64,000 nucleotides of DNA, from assembly GCF_006538345.1 (NCBI RefSeq), contig NZ_BJKL01000007.1, forward strand, positions 124,001 through 188,000. The letters run 5' to 3'. Shown here piece after piece: positions 9,183-17,609 of the stretch; positions within the stretch are counted from its first letter, which is position 1, and each line of letters opens with the position of its first letter. The position numbers and the translations under genes are program-made. The notes under the pieces are model-generated. The model was not told the origin of the DNA and ran no database searches. It saw nothing but the letters and a program-made list of their open reading frames with translations. This DNA is from Alteromonas sp. KUL49 (GTDB lineage: Bacteria > Pseudomonadota > Gammaproteobacteria > Enterobacterales > Alteromonadaceae).

Positions 9183-9941
9183 TTAGTCCGTAATAGCCAC
9201 TGGCATCATTAACAAATCTGGTGCTAGTTGCTTCTTAGCCATGCGTAACCCTTTAGTAATTTGAGTACGGTAGCTGCTGTCTAGCTCTTCCCATTGGCGG
9301 GTTTGCTTATTCCAAACACCTTGAAGGCTGGCATCACGAGTTTGGTACATAAGTGCAGTGCGGCCTAAGCGTAAAAACTCAACGTCACGCTCTTGACCAC
9401 TGATAGTGTGGATACCGCTGTAGGCTTCCATTGTACGGCCGTAATCCATCTCAATTTGATAAGCTTCCATTACACGACGGAATTTCTCAGATGCTGCAAC
9501 ATCGGCGCGATCCATCATCGATTTAAGGTCTGCGATACGGTCTGTACGCTCTTGAGGAAGGAACGGAACGTCCAACGCGATGAACTGTTCAAGACCATCA
9601 ATCATACGAAGCATGAGTGGAGTGATTTGACGCTCAACAACCGATACTTCATCGATTGCTGCATTTAGGTCAGCCATTTCTTGTTCTTGATTGTTAATCT
9701 GGCGACCTAATTGGCCGTTATAAACTTCAAGACCTTCAATTTCTTTCATCAACGTTTTGAACTGTTGTAGTTTGTCATCAATTTGATCAGTGATGCCGTT
9801 GATGGTTTCCTGCGAACTAGCAGCAGATTCATTGATTTGTGCTGCCGAATCGACAACGGGTTTTAAGACATCATCGTCTTGTGCGAGCGCTGGGGCCGCA
9901 GCGAGCGTACCTGCAACAAGCAAAGCATTGATAAGCTTCAT
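9183..9941 (-). CDS. DUF3450 periplasmic coiled-coil protein
   Basis: First gene of the TonB2-type operon. It makes a 252-residue exported protein with a signal peptide (MKLINALLVAGTLAAAPALAQ), then a long heptad-rich helix (about 35-110, INESAASSQETINGITDQID onward) and a globular C-terminal half. DUF3450 proteins are known almost only next to TtpC-ExbB-ExbD-TonB genes; their biochemical role is not established. A Pho-box-like promoter lies about 77 bp upstream (10018-10035), and the gene is separated from the receptor gene 10118-12769 by a terminator, so it begins its own transcript. Confidence 0.88.
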   Translation of the reverse strand: MKLINALLVAGTLAAAPALAQDDDVLKPVVDSAAQINESAASSQETINGITDQIDDKLQQFKTLMKEIEGLEVYNGQLGRQINNQEQEMADLNAAIDEVSVVERQITPLMLRMIDGLEQFIALDVPFLPQERTDRIADLKSMMDRADVAASEKFRRVMEAYQIEMDYGRTMEAYSGIHTISGQERDVEFLRLGRTALMYQTRDASLQGVWNKQTRQWEELDSSYRTQITKGLRMAKKQLAPDLLMMPVAITD

Positions 9942-10017
9942 ACGTTCAAACCTTTAAAGTTAAAAGAAACCGGACTTTTCCGACTATAAAATTCTGCGCG
10001 TAGGATAGGGATTTTCT

Positions 10018-10035
10018 ATGACAGTTTTATTACAT
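10018..10035 (-). promoter_or_regulatory. Pho box and promoter of the DUF3450-ttpC-tonB operon
   Basis: On the minus strand the site reads ATGTAAT AAAA CTGTCAT, two 7-mers with 11-bp period close to the PhoB consensus CTGTCAT-N4-CTGTCAT (the second half is perfect). Ten nt downstream is a -10-like TATCCT, the spacing expected where PhoB replaces the -35. A second, weaker site (CTGTCAT AAAA CTTTTGA, 10038-10055) lies back to back on the plus strand. Confidence 0.7.
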
Positions 10036-10081
10036 GACTGTCATAAAACTTTTGAACTGATTAAAGCGCATTAGATCAAAA

Positions 10082-10105
10082 AAGGCCGCGATGGCGGCCT
10101 TTTTT
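10082..10105. terminator. Terminator after the large TonB-dependent receptor
   Basis: AAGGCCGC-GATG-GCGGCCTT stem-loop flanked by A- and T-runs on both sides. It terminates the minus-strand receptor transcript and insulates the downstream DUF3450 operon. Confidence 0.9.
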
Positions 10106-10117
10106 ATAAGAGGTTGA

Positions 10118-12769
10118 TTAGAAATCGTATTTGTACGAAACCCTAAAACTTGTACCTCTTGTTTCAGACCTTAATAGCGTATCTTCGAAAGAAATTTCTC
10201 TATCTTCACCGAGTACATTTTGTACTCTAAATGTGACAGTGCTATTAAAGTCAGGATAGTACTTGTAGACCACGTCTAATGAGTGGAATGGCTGCTCATA
10301 ACTGTCATCGAAACCATCGATACCAGCAATAAGAATACGCTCACCAAATACGTTGTACACAACAGAAGCTGAGTGTTCACCGTTGTCTGAGTCAAAGCCC
10401 AACTGCAAGTTTAAAACGTATTCAGAGTGACCTGTCATACGGCGTACTTCATTGGTGATTGCCGCAGAAACACCCGTTTGTTCAACAATGTTCTGACGAT
10501 CTAACACGATTTCAGAGTCACTGACTGTGACGTTACCTGTAACAAACAAGTTATCCCAGATACCCGTTCCAATGAACTCTAAACCCTGAAGGAATTCAAC
10601 TTCCACACCGTACACTTCACCAGATTCGGCGTTAGCAATACGGATAAGTGGCGGTCCGTCCTGTGCAGGAGACTGAACAGATTCAATAGGGTTTTCCATG
10701 TCTTTGTAGAACAAACCTACAGAAACATTGTTACCCGCTTCACGATACCATTCCCAACGAACATCATAGTTAATGATATCTGTAGTTTGTACACCAGGTG
10801 TACCCGCAATTGGGAAGTTAGTCAGTGGGTCAAGGTAAGTCGCCGCAGATACTTCACGAAGGTCTGGACGTACTACGGTTTGACCAACACTCGCACGAAG
10901 TTGCATATCATCTTCAAGGAAGTAAGTTACCGCTAGCGCAGGATAGAAAGCATCTTCTTGGAACGCTAATTGTGATCGGTCATCTTCGTCGCTCAAGTCG
11001 AACTGGTTAGTTCGAGGATCAAGTGGAGCAACCACCTGACGGAAGTCTTCCCAACGTGCACCACCCGTGAAACGCCACTTGTTGTCGTAGAAGAAATCAG
11101 CTTCAAAGTAGTAAGCATCAATCTTTTGACCCGCGACGTAATCATCACCAGCAATGGTAGTATCACGAATAAGTGGGCGACTAGACAGCTCAATTGTCTC
11201 TAGTACGCTATCACTGAAGATTTCACCGAAATCACTACCCGCAAGAATTGAACGGTCTTCAACACCTAGGGTATTAATGTCAAAACGGCGGTTTTCCGCA
11301 GTACGCGTCTTAGTCACAAAACTCGCACCTACTTTGAATTCCGTTTCCCACTTACCAAACATAGTTGGGTAGGTAACGTTGTAACCAAAGTTTTCTAGGC
11401 GATCGTGTAGGTTTTGGAAGGTATAACGAGCAGCAGTTTGCGCATCCGCTAGGCCCATTTCCGTATCTAAATCAAAAACACCGTCTTCATTCGCGTCTTG
11501 AATAACGAAGCGCGTATTAAAGTTACCTGGCGCATTACGTACTGAGCGACCCAAAGAGTAAGTCCAATCAACACCCATAAAGTTTAGCTCTGGGAAGGTA
11601 TGCATACCTTTGATTTGATTGGTGTACAGCGTACGTTCTTCGTATTGTACGTCGATATCGCGAATACGAAGGCCTTCAGCAATACTCAAGTTTTCGGTAT
11701 TACCAAACATTTCACGTACTTCGTCACGTGTGTCGTTCAGCGCAATAACACTGTAATCAATACGGTGGTTACGGTTGTAATCCACACCCATGGTCAACAG
11801 GGTAGACCATGTGACTGTTTTTTCTGTACCGCGAATATCATCGAAGAAGCGAACGTTTACAATGTTATCACCCACTAAATCTGGGTCTTGTAGTTCATAT
11901 TCTTCACTCGCACGGGTCTGCGCAGAATAACGAGATGTCAGTAAGAAACCAAAACGCCAATCATCGTCATAATCGTAACTATTACCTAGGGTAACGTTAA
12001 AACGCATGTCTGGGTCAGCACTTTCTTCAAACGTACCGTAGTCGCGCTTGATGCCTTTGAAAAGCTCAAGGGCTTCACTAGGCTCTAAGTCATCTAGAAA
12101 GTTTTTGCTATCCCAACGTTCTTGAATTTCTGCAGAAACGGCACGGTTGCCGTCGTCTTCACCAAACCAGTCGCGATCGCCACCTTCATAGGCGATAACG
12201 TCGCCGGTAGTTTCGGTATCAATGCCTACTGCTGCAGATACGTTGAATACTTTCTGCGTTGGAATAGACTTCAGACGGATATCAACATTACCACCACCAA
12301 ATGCCGCTGGCATTGAAGGTGAGTAAGATTTCTGTACCGCTAAGCTCTCAATGATACTCGCCGGGAATAAATCTAACGGAATTACGTTACGGGTAGGATC
12401 CGGGCTAGGTACGATCGCGCCATTTAGCTGAGTAGATGAATAACGTTCACCCAAACCACGAACGTAAATGAATCGACCATCAACCAGGGTCAAACCTGTT
12501 ACACGGCGTAGTGCGCCCGCTGCATCGCTATCACCGGTACGGGAAATCTGTTCCGCGCCCATGATATCAGCAACAAACGCTTGGTTCTTGCGTTCTTCCA
12601 TAACAGCCGTAGCGGTACCTTTTAATCGAGTACCTGTAGCTACTACTTCTTCAATCACATTGTCTTCGTCTGACTCTTGCGCAGAAATAGTAGTTGCTGG
12701 GAGCGTCATGCCCATAGCAACGGCTAAAGTGATGGGTTTTAGAAGAAACCTGTTAGCAGGTCTGTTCAT
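10118..12769 (-). CDS. TonB-dependent outer-membrane receptor of the Pho-linked module
   Basis: Large gated outer-membrane barrel of 883 residues with a signal peptide (KPITLAVAMGMTLPATTISAQ), a TonB-box-like stretch after it (NVIEEVVATGTRLKGTA), a plug with YVRGLGERYSSTQLNGAIVPSPDP and FPASIIESLAVQKSYSPSMPA, and a barrel that ends in FRVSYKYDF. ATG 12769 was chosen because AAGAGG lies 7 nt upstream. It follows the duplicated lipoprotein gene (117 bp apart, hairpin between) and is likely driven from the same Pho-box promoter. The substrate is unknown; a phosphate-containing compound is my inference from regulation and from phoBR-pstS next door. Confidence 0.9.
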   Translation of the reverse strand: MNRPANRFLLKPITLAVAMGMTLPATTISAQESDEDNVIEEVVATGTRLKGTATAVMEERKNQAFVADIMGAEQISRTGDSDAAGALRRVTGLTLVDGRFIYVRGLGERYSSTQLNGAIVPSPDPTRNVIPLDLFPASIIESLAVQKSYSPSMPAAFGGGNVDIRLKSIPTQKVFNVSAAVGIDTETTGDVIAYEGGDRDWFGEDDGNRAVSAEIQERWDSKNFLDDLEPSEALELFKGIKRDYGTFEESADPDMRFNVTLGNSYDYDDDWRFGFLLTSRYSAQTRASEEYELQDPDLVGDNIVNVRFFDDIRGTEKTVTWSTLLTMGVDYNRNHRIDYSVIALNDTRDEVREMFGNTENLSIAEGLRIRDIDVQYEERTLYTNQIKGMHTFPELNFMGVDWTYSLGRSVRNAPGNFNTRFVIQDANEDGVFDLDTEMGLADAQTAARYTFQNLHDRLENFGYNVTYPTMFGKWETEFKVGASFVTKTRTAENRRFDINTLGVEDRSILAGSDFGEIFSDSVLETIELSSRPLIRDTTIAGDDYVAGQKIDAYYFEADFFYDNKWRFTGGARWEDFRQVVAPLDPRTNQFDLSDEDDRSQLAFQEDAFYPALAVTYFLEDDMQLRASVGQTVVRPDLREVSAATYLDPLTNFPIAGTPGVQTTDIINYDVRWEWYREAGNNVSVGLFYKDMENPIESVQSPAQDGPPLIRIANAESGEVYGVEVEFLQGLEFIGTGIWDNLFVTGNVTVSDSEIVLDRQNIVEQTGVSAAITNEVRRMTGHSEYVLNLQLGFDSDNGEHSASVVYNVFGERILIAGIDGFDDSYEQPFHSLDVVYKYYPDFNSTVTFRVQNVLGEDREISFEDTLLRSETRGTSFRVSYKYDF

Positions 12770-12828
12770 AATTAACCTCTTCGAAAGCGAATTTTTTCTC
12801 ACGGAAAACCGTGTATTACAAACTTGAA

Positions 12829-12860
12829 AGCAAGTACGCCACTCGCGCAACGTACTTGCT
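12829..12860 (-). other. Intercistronic hairpin between lipoprotein and receptor genes
   Basis: Perfect 10-bp arms (AGCAAGTACG / CGTACTTGCT) with a 12-nt spacer lie in the 117-bp gap. There is no U-tract on the minus strand, so it is more likely an RNA-processing or stability element that sets different levels of the two proteins than a full terminator. Confidence 0.5.
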
Positions 12861-12886
12861 TAATCGCAGGTTAGAAGTGCGGGGTC

Positions 12887-15667
12887 TTACTCAAGACCAA
12901 CTGTCCAGCCAGTAGTCCAGTCGTTGTCTGCATCTTTAACCGCACCTACAAAGTCAACTGACATAAAGAAGCTATCGATAGCTGATACGTCCGTAGGTGT
13001 TGTGTCATTAACTGTGTAGATACCGTTCAATACTGAAGCAGTATTGTCTAGCAAGCTGTTGCCAGTTTGCGCAGTGAACCAAGCTTCTTGGTTGAAATCA
13101 CCTGAGTCTTTGATGTTCTCAGCACATGCTAGTACTGAAGATTCAAAAGTAAGCTGAGGGTCATTCGTACCGTCCATGTTAGCTAGAAGCGTTGTGTCAC
13201 CGTCGCTCAGGTCAGCTTCGAAACACTCACCCATGCCTGCAGGGCCAGTCACTACGAAGTTGTATAGTTGAGCGTTAGTTTGGTCGCGAAGTAGAACACC
13301 TTCAGAGTCAGCGTCTGCAGTATCGAATGTGTTGCCGATAATGGTCATGTTAGCAACCATTGGGTTAGAGAAGTCAGTACCTTCACCACCGTCGCCGTCA
13401 CCTTCAATCGCGCGGTTAGCATCCGAGTTGTCATCAGCGTGCTTAACAATAACGAACTGAAGCTTGCCTTGGTAACCGTTGTCCCAGTCTACTGAATCAT
13501 CTTGGATACCAGTTAGCGCAACATACTTAAGGTTAACTGCACCGCCGAAGAACTCTACGCCGTCATCTGCGTTTTTGTGTACTTGTAGGTATTCAACAAT
13601 AGTACCTGAACCAACACCACCAAAAGTGATACCGTTAAGTTCGTTGTCAGGTGCGATTTCGAAACCACCGTGCATTACACGTACATAGCGAAGTGTACCT
13701 GAGCTTTCAGTGTTGTCTGTACCACCGAATACTGCACCTTCTTGTGCGCCTTCTACTTGAAGTGCACATGAAGAACCGTCAGTAGGGCACTTAGTAGATT
13801 CACCGTTACCTAGGATGATCATACCACCCCACTGGCCAGCTTCACCGGCTTCTAGACCGCCAACAACGTGATCTCTTGAAGTGAAAGTAATTGGGTCTGC
13901 AGCGTCGCCGTTTGCGTTGATTTCAGAACCGCGGCTAATAACTAAGTAGTCGTTACCAGAAGCACCGTAAACTGTTACACCTGGGTCTACAGTTAGAGTT
14001 GCACTGTTCTCGTTGTCACCACCTACAAATACTGCACCAGATAGTGCGTAGTAGTTGCCTTCAGTTAGGCGTAGGTCAGACGTGATAGTACCTGATACTT
14101 CACACGTAGTCGTAGAGCCGTCTACAGGTGTGATTGATGTAGTACCCGCTGGGCAACCAGAAGCGGTTTGAACAAGTTCGATTTCACCACCGCCGAAACC
14201 AAATGCCCAACCTTCACGCCAGTCAGTTGCACCAACAGCACCAACGAAAGTTGTTGTATCAAAGAACGCGTCCATAGTTGCAGCATCGCCACCAGCAGTG
14301 AGAAGCGTACTTTCAGAAGTTAGTGAACCGTCGATGTTCATACCAATGTTTGCACGATCTTCAAACGCGATAAGCTGGTTACCGTCTTGGCCAGTGAACC
14401 ATGTTTCTAGGTCAACCGCACCGTCTGGTGTATTGAATGCTTCAGAACATGCGATAACAGAGTAAGTCATCGTTAGGTCACCGTCAGATAAGTTACCTTG
14501 AACTGTATCGTCAGTGTCCATCTCCAAACACTCGCCCATGCCTTCAGGGCCAGTAAGAAGGAAATTCATTAGGTGTGCACCAGTTTGGTCGCGAAGAAGA
14601 AGACCTTCAGAATCTGCATCTGCGGTATCGAAAGTATTACCGATAACCGTCATGTTTGAAATCATAGGTAGAGAGAAGTCAGTACCTTCACCGCCGTCAC
14701 CATCACCCTCGATACCGCGGTTAGCGTCTGAGTTGTCAGTAGCGTGTTGAACGAATACATACTGAAGCTTACCGTTGTAGCCGTTGTCCCAGTCTACAGA
14801 GTCATCTTGGTTGCCAGTAAGCACTACGTGTTTTGCGTTAACTGAGCCACCGAAGAACTCAACACCGTCATCGGCATTGCCATGAACCTGAATGTAATCA
14901 ACTTCAGTACCAGAACCAACACCACCAAAGGTGATACCGTTTAGTTCGTTATCAGGCGCGATTTCGAAACCTGCGTATTTAACAACGAAGTAGTTAAGCG
15001 TACCAGAATCATCAGCTGAGTTAGTACCGCCAAATACTGCACCTTCTTCTGCACCTTCAACTTGAAGTGCACAGTCAGAGCCGTCAGTTGGACATTTAGT
15101 TGATGGCGCGTTACCAAGAATAACCACACCACCCCATTGACCAGCACCAACTTCGTCACCAATAACGTCGTTGTATGAAGTCATGATAACTGGGCTATCA
15201 GAAGTACCCATTGCTTCGATTTGAGAGCCACGGCTAATAACTAGGTAATCAGCACCAGTACGACCGAATACGATAGTACCTTCTTCAATTTCAAGCACTG
15301 TGCTATCAGCGTTGTCGTTACCAACAAAAACTGGACCTTCAAGTGTCCAAACTGTGTCGTTGGTTAAAACGATTTTACCGCTGTCATCAGCGTCTGCGTC
15401 AGTTAGGCGACCAGTTAAAACGCGAACTTCCACGTCAGTACCAAAAGCTTCAGATACTTGCGTGCTCAAGAACGTGCTTGGCTCACCTGGGCGAGTGTCA
15501 ACTGGATCAGTTGGCGTAGTTGGCGTATCGCCACCACCGTTGTTTGTGGTGTTATTAGTAACACTGTTGTCGATGTCGCCTTCACTGATGTTGATGTCGC
15601 CGCCACAACCGGCTAAAACAAGCGCAGCTGTGATTGCTGATGCCTGAAATAAGTGCTTAAGTTCCAT
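12887..15667 (-). CDS. Surface-type lipoprotein made of two tandem ~400-residue copies
   Basis: A 926-residue lipoprotein: a signal peptide with lipobox LVLAGC (Cys 21), a low-complexity Asn/Thr/Gly/Pro linker to about residue 65, then two homologous copies of about 400 residues (about 101-493 and 536-926). Each copy contains DYLVISRGS, QWGG, STKCPTDGS, EIAPDNELNGITFGGVGSGT, NADDGVEFFGG, QDDSVDWDNGY, EGDGDGGEGTDF, NTFDTADADSEG and MGEC. Many Asp/Gly-rich turns suggest a calcium-binding beta-helix-like fold. The start ATG 15667 has GGAG 6 nt upstream; the upstream in-frame TTG overlaps that signal. It precedes a TonB-dependent receptor and has a Pho-box promoter, so I infer a binding or processing role at the cell surface for a phosphorus source. 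I know no established function. Confidence 0.85.
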   Translation of the reverse strand: MELKHLFQASAITAALVLAGCGGDINISEGDIDNSVTNNTTNNGGGDTPTTPTDPVDTRPGEPSTFLSTQVSEAFGTDVEVRVLTGRLTDADADDSGKIVLTNDTVWTLEGPVFVGNDNADSTVLEIEEGTIVFGRTGADYLVISRGSQIEAMGTSDSPVIMTSYNDVIGDEVGAGQWGGVVILGNAPSTKCPTDGSDCALQVEGAEEGAVFGGTNSADDSGTLNYFVVKYAGFEIAPDNELNGITFGGVGSGTEVDYIQVHGNADDGVEFFGGSVNAKHVVLTGNQDDSVDWDNGYNGKLQYVFVQHATDNSDANRGIEGDGDGGEGTDFSLPMISNMTVIGNTFDTADADSEGLLLRDQTGAHLMNFLLTGPEGMGECLEMDTDDTVQGNLSDGDLTMTYSVIACSEAFNTPDGAVDLETWFTGQDGNQLIAFEDRANIGMNIDGSLTSESTLLTAGGDAATMDAFFDTTTFVGAVGATDWREGWAFGFGGGEIELVQTASGCPAGTTSITPVDGSTTTCEVSGTITSDLRLTEGNYYALSGAVFVGGDNENSATLTVDPGVTVYGASGNDYLVISRGSEINANGDAADPITFTSRDHVVGGLEAGEAGQWGGMIILGNGESTKCPTDGSSCALQVEGAQEGAVFGGTDNTESSGTLRYVRVMHGGFEIAPDNELNGITFGGVGSGTIVEYLQVHKNADDGVEFFGGAVNLKYVALTGIQDDSVDWDNGYQGKLQFVIVKHADDNSDANRAIEGDGDGGEGTDFSNPMVANMTIIGNTFDTADADSEGVLLRDQTNAQLYNFVVTGPAGMGECFEADLSDGDTTLLANMDGTNDPQLTFESSVLACAENIKDSGDFNQEAWFTAQTGNSLLDNTASVLNGIYTVNDTTPTDVSAIDSFFMSVDFVGAVKDADNDWTTGWTVGLE
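12890..14062 (-). repeat. Second copy of the internal duplication in the lipoprotein gene
   Basis: Encodes about residues 536-926. It shares long near-identical blocks with 14189-15367 (for example EIAPDNELNGITFGGVGSGT in both) and ends with a matching DW-x-x-GW motif. Boundaries are approximate. Confidence 0.8.
14189..15367 (-). repeat. First copy of the internal duplication in the lipoprotein gene
   Basis: Encodes about residues 101-493 and ends in TDWREGWAFGFGGG. It is homologous over its full length to 12890-14062, separated from it by a linker of about 40 residues that carries two cysteines (SGCP, TTCE). Confidence 0.8.
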
Positions 15668-15730
15668 TCGTTGCTCCAAGTGCAGATATAATTATGGATT
15701 TAGAAAACGCAGGAACTTTACCTAAGGTAA

Positions 15731-15748
15731 ATGACACATTTGTTACAT
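15731..15748 (-). promoter_or_regulatory. Pho box and promoter of the lipoprotein-receptor genes
   Basis: The minus strand reads ATGTAAC AAAT GTGTCAT, again two PhoB half-sites with 11-bp period, followed after 10 nt by the -10-like TAAAGT and then by the lipoprotein start 64 nt downstream. The layout matches the site at 10018-10035. Confidence 0.65.
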
Positions 15749-15755
15749 AACAGTT

Positions 15756-15773
15756 CTGTCACAAAAGTTTCAT
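15756..15773 (+). promoter_or_regulatory. Second, oppositely oriented Pho-box-like site
   Basis: The plus strand reads CTGTCAC AAAA GTTTCAT, overlapping the last codon of the hydroxylase gene. It lies back to back with 15731-15748, as also seen at 10038-10055. Its function is uncertain because it points toward no promoter; it may be an auxiliary PhoB site. Confidence 0.4.
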
Positions 15774-16660
15774 ACTAGTTTTTTTAAAAAATGAGCTACT
15801 GGCTTGGTCGTTCGCTTACCTTTGTTACTTATTCTTTGATTTTGGTGGTGTTTTCTTGTTCTAAACCACTTTGTCAAGACCAATTTCTCACCCTTTTCGA
15901 CAGGTAAGGCTTGATGGCGCAGCGCATAGTTGGGGGTACCATCGGTGTGTAAGTTATTCCAAAGTATAGCCTTTCCAGGTACTGGTTCGACCAATAGATC
16001 CGGCTCGAGAAAGTGAGTTGCGCCACCTTTTTCAGGACAAGTAATGTAAATCATGCAAGTCCAAGTACGTTGCCCTCCCTCTCTGCCTGAGCGTTTGAAG
16101 CTCTCTGTACCTGGGGCAAAAAAATCATGATGGGGTTTATAGTATTCACCAGCACTGTAATGCTGTGCTTGTATGGTTTCACCGCCGCCACGCTGAGGGG
16201 AAACTAGTCCCCAGATTCTATCTTCAATACTGTCGATGAAAGGATCTTTAGTTTGGTGTAAATAGCAGGTGCGAGAAGTGCGGTAATCTTGGTAGTCTTT
16301 TTCTTGTGGTACCATGATTTTCGAGGGTGTTAGCATACCGCTCGTCAAATCGACTATTTTCCTGCACTCACTCTGACTGAACACATTGTCAATGGAGTAG
16401 ATGGGTAAATCACTGCAAATAGACTTACAGTTTGGGTTTTTCAGTACCGCAGGCGTTGCGTGCTGTAAATAGAATTTATCATCGTCAGGTAACTTGATAT
16501 GTTCGGGGAAATTTTTACCCATTGCACTGATAATCTGTTGGGCGGTAAATCCTTCGTTGACTAGTGTTTCACACACTTTTTCCGGCGATGCCGTGGGCAA
16601 CACGTTTTTTAACCACTGACGCCATTTTGGCGGTAAAGTACTAGGACGAACTGGTTTCAT
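15770..16660 (-). CDS. 2OG-Fe(II) oxygenase, prolyl 4-hydroxylase-like
   Basis: Cytoplasmic 2-oxoglutarate/iron-dependent dioxygenase of 296 residues. The C-terminal catalytic domain shows the iron triad (H and D in KPHHDFFAPGT, distal H in LRHQALPVEKGEK) and the 2-oxoglutarate Lys (KGEKLVLTKWF), as in prolyl 4-hydroxylase alpha-like proteins. The first ~90 residues are a separate helical domain. ATG 16660 lies inside the end of pstS, a 20-bp overlap, so it is translationally coupled to pstS and belongs to phoB-phoR-pstS. The hydroxylated substrate is unknown, and its place in a phosphate operon is unusual. Confidence 0.85.
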   Translation of the reverse strand: MKPVRPSTLPPKWRQWLKNVLPTASPEKVCETLVNEGFTAQQIISAMGKNFPEHIKLPDDDKFYLQHATPAVLKNPNCKSICSDLPIYSIDNVFSQSECRKIVDLTSGMLTPSKIMVPQEKDYQDYRTSRTCYLHQTKDPFIDSIEDRIWGLVSPQRGGGETIQAQHYSAGEYYKPHHDFFAPGTESFKRSGREGGQRTWTCMIYITCPEKGGATHFLEPDLLVEPVPGKAILWNNLHTDGTPNYALRHQALPVEKGEKLVLTKWFRTRKHHQNQRISNKGKRTTKPVAHFLKKLV

Positions 16661-17609
16661 CAAGCAGACGCCTCTGCCTCAAAAGCACATCTTCGCGGAT
16701 CGGAAAATAACCGTCTCGAACCACCTGTTGTTGTCCTTGCTTCGAAAGGATGAATCGAAGAAATTCCCTCTCGAGAATAGGTAGCGGTTCGCCTGGCTTT
16801 TTATTGATGACCAAATAGAGAAAACGAGCAAAAGGGTAAGATTCATTTCTTACTGTGTCTATGGTGAGAGGAACTAACGAATCTTCACTCTGCCCAAGAG
16901 GCAATGCTCTAACACCAGCTGTCTTGTATCCATAGGCAGCATAACCCATGGTGCCCTTACCGGACGCTACAGACAGCACAACAGAAGCGGAGCCCGGTTG
17001 TTCATTGACGGTTTGACGAAAATCACCGTCACACAGTGCCATTATTTTAAACAATCCATAGGTACCAGACACCGAGTTTCGACCATAAAGACGGATAGGT
17101 GCTTTGTAGGCTTCTCCTGTGATCCCAAGTTGCTCCCAATATTGGAGAGGGGTATTGTTGCCGCAAAACTGCGTCTGAGAAAAAATAGCATCCACCTGCT
17201 GCAGTGTTAACCCTTCCAACGGATTACGTCTTTCAACAAAAATGGCAATAGCGTCCATCGCGACTCTCAACACCGTAGGCGGATACCCGTGTTTGAGGAC
17301 AAAATCTCTGACCTCACTGGGTTTGAGTTCTCGGCTCATTGGACCGATTGTGGCAGTTCCTTCAATAAGCGCTGGGGGTGCAGTTGAAGATCCTGAAGCT
17401 TGAATTTGAAAACTCACTTGAGGGTATAGCGTTTTGAACTCCTGAGACCAAAACGTCATGAGGTTGGCAAGCGTATCGGACCCTACCGATGTTATCTTCC
17501 CTGCTACGCCCGGTTGGCGCTCATAAGCAGGGACATCATTTGCGCAAACACCAGAACAGATAAGCATTGTACCCACTGCGATTAAGCAACGCTTAAACCA
17601 TCTATTCAT
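16641..17609 (-). CDS. pstS: PstS-family phosphate-binding protein
   Basis: Periplasmic phosphate-binding protein of 322 residues with a signal peptide (CLIAVGTMLICSGVCA). It shows family motifs GSDTLANL, the phosphate-loop SGSSTAPPALIEG, GPMSRELKPSEVRDF and GRNSVSGTYGLF. It starts immediately after the phoR stop with no gap and overlaps the hydroxylase gene, so the four genes are one operon. No pstC, pstA, pstB or phoU lies in the window; it may serve a permease encoded elsewhere or act as a sensor or scavenger in the periplasm. Confidence 0.88.
   Translation of the reverse strand: MNRWFKRCLIAVGTMLICSGVCANDVPAYERQPGVAGKITSVGSDTLANLMTFWSQEFKTLYPQVSFQIQASGSSTAPPALIEGTATIGPMSRELKPSEVRDFVLKHGYPPTVLRVAMDAIAIFVERRNPLEGLTLQQVDAIFSQTQFCGNNTPLQYWEQLGITGEAYKAPIRLYGRNSVSGTYGLFKIMALCDGDFRQTVNEQPGSASVVLSVASGKGTMGYAAYGYKTAGVRALPLGQSEDSLVPLTIDTVRNESYPFARFLYLVINKKPGEPLPILEREFLRFILSKQGQQQVVRDGYFPIREDVLLRQRRLLDETSSS

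Noticed and set aside
12890-15367. Repeated blocks that might suggest a CRISPR-like array
   Set aside because: They are two ~1.2-kb coding copies inside one lipoprotein gene, with no short regular repeats and spacers.
15668-15679. TTG start four codons upstream of the lipoprotein ATG
   Set aside because: The GGAG that serves ATG 15667 overlaps this TTG, so it cannot be the start.
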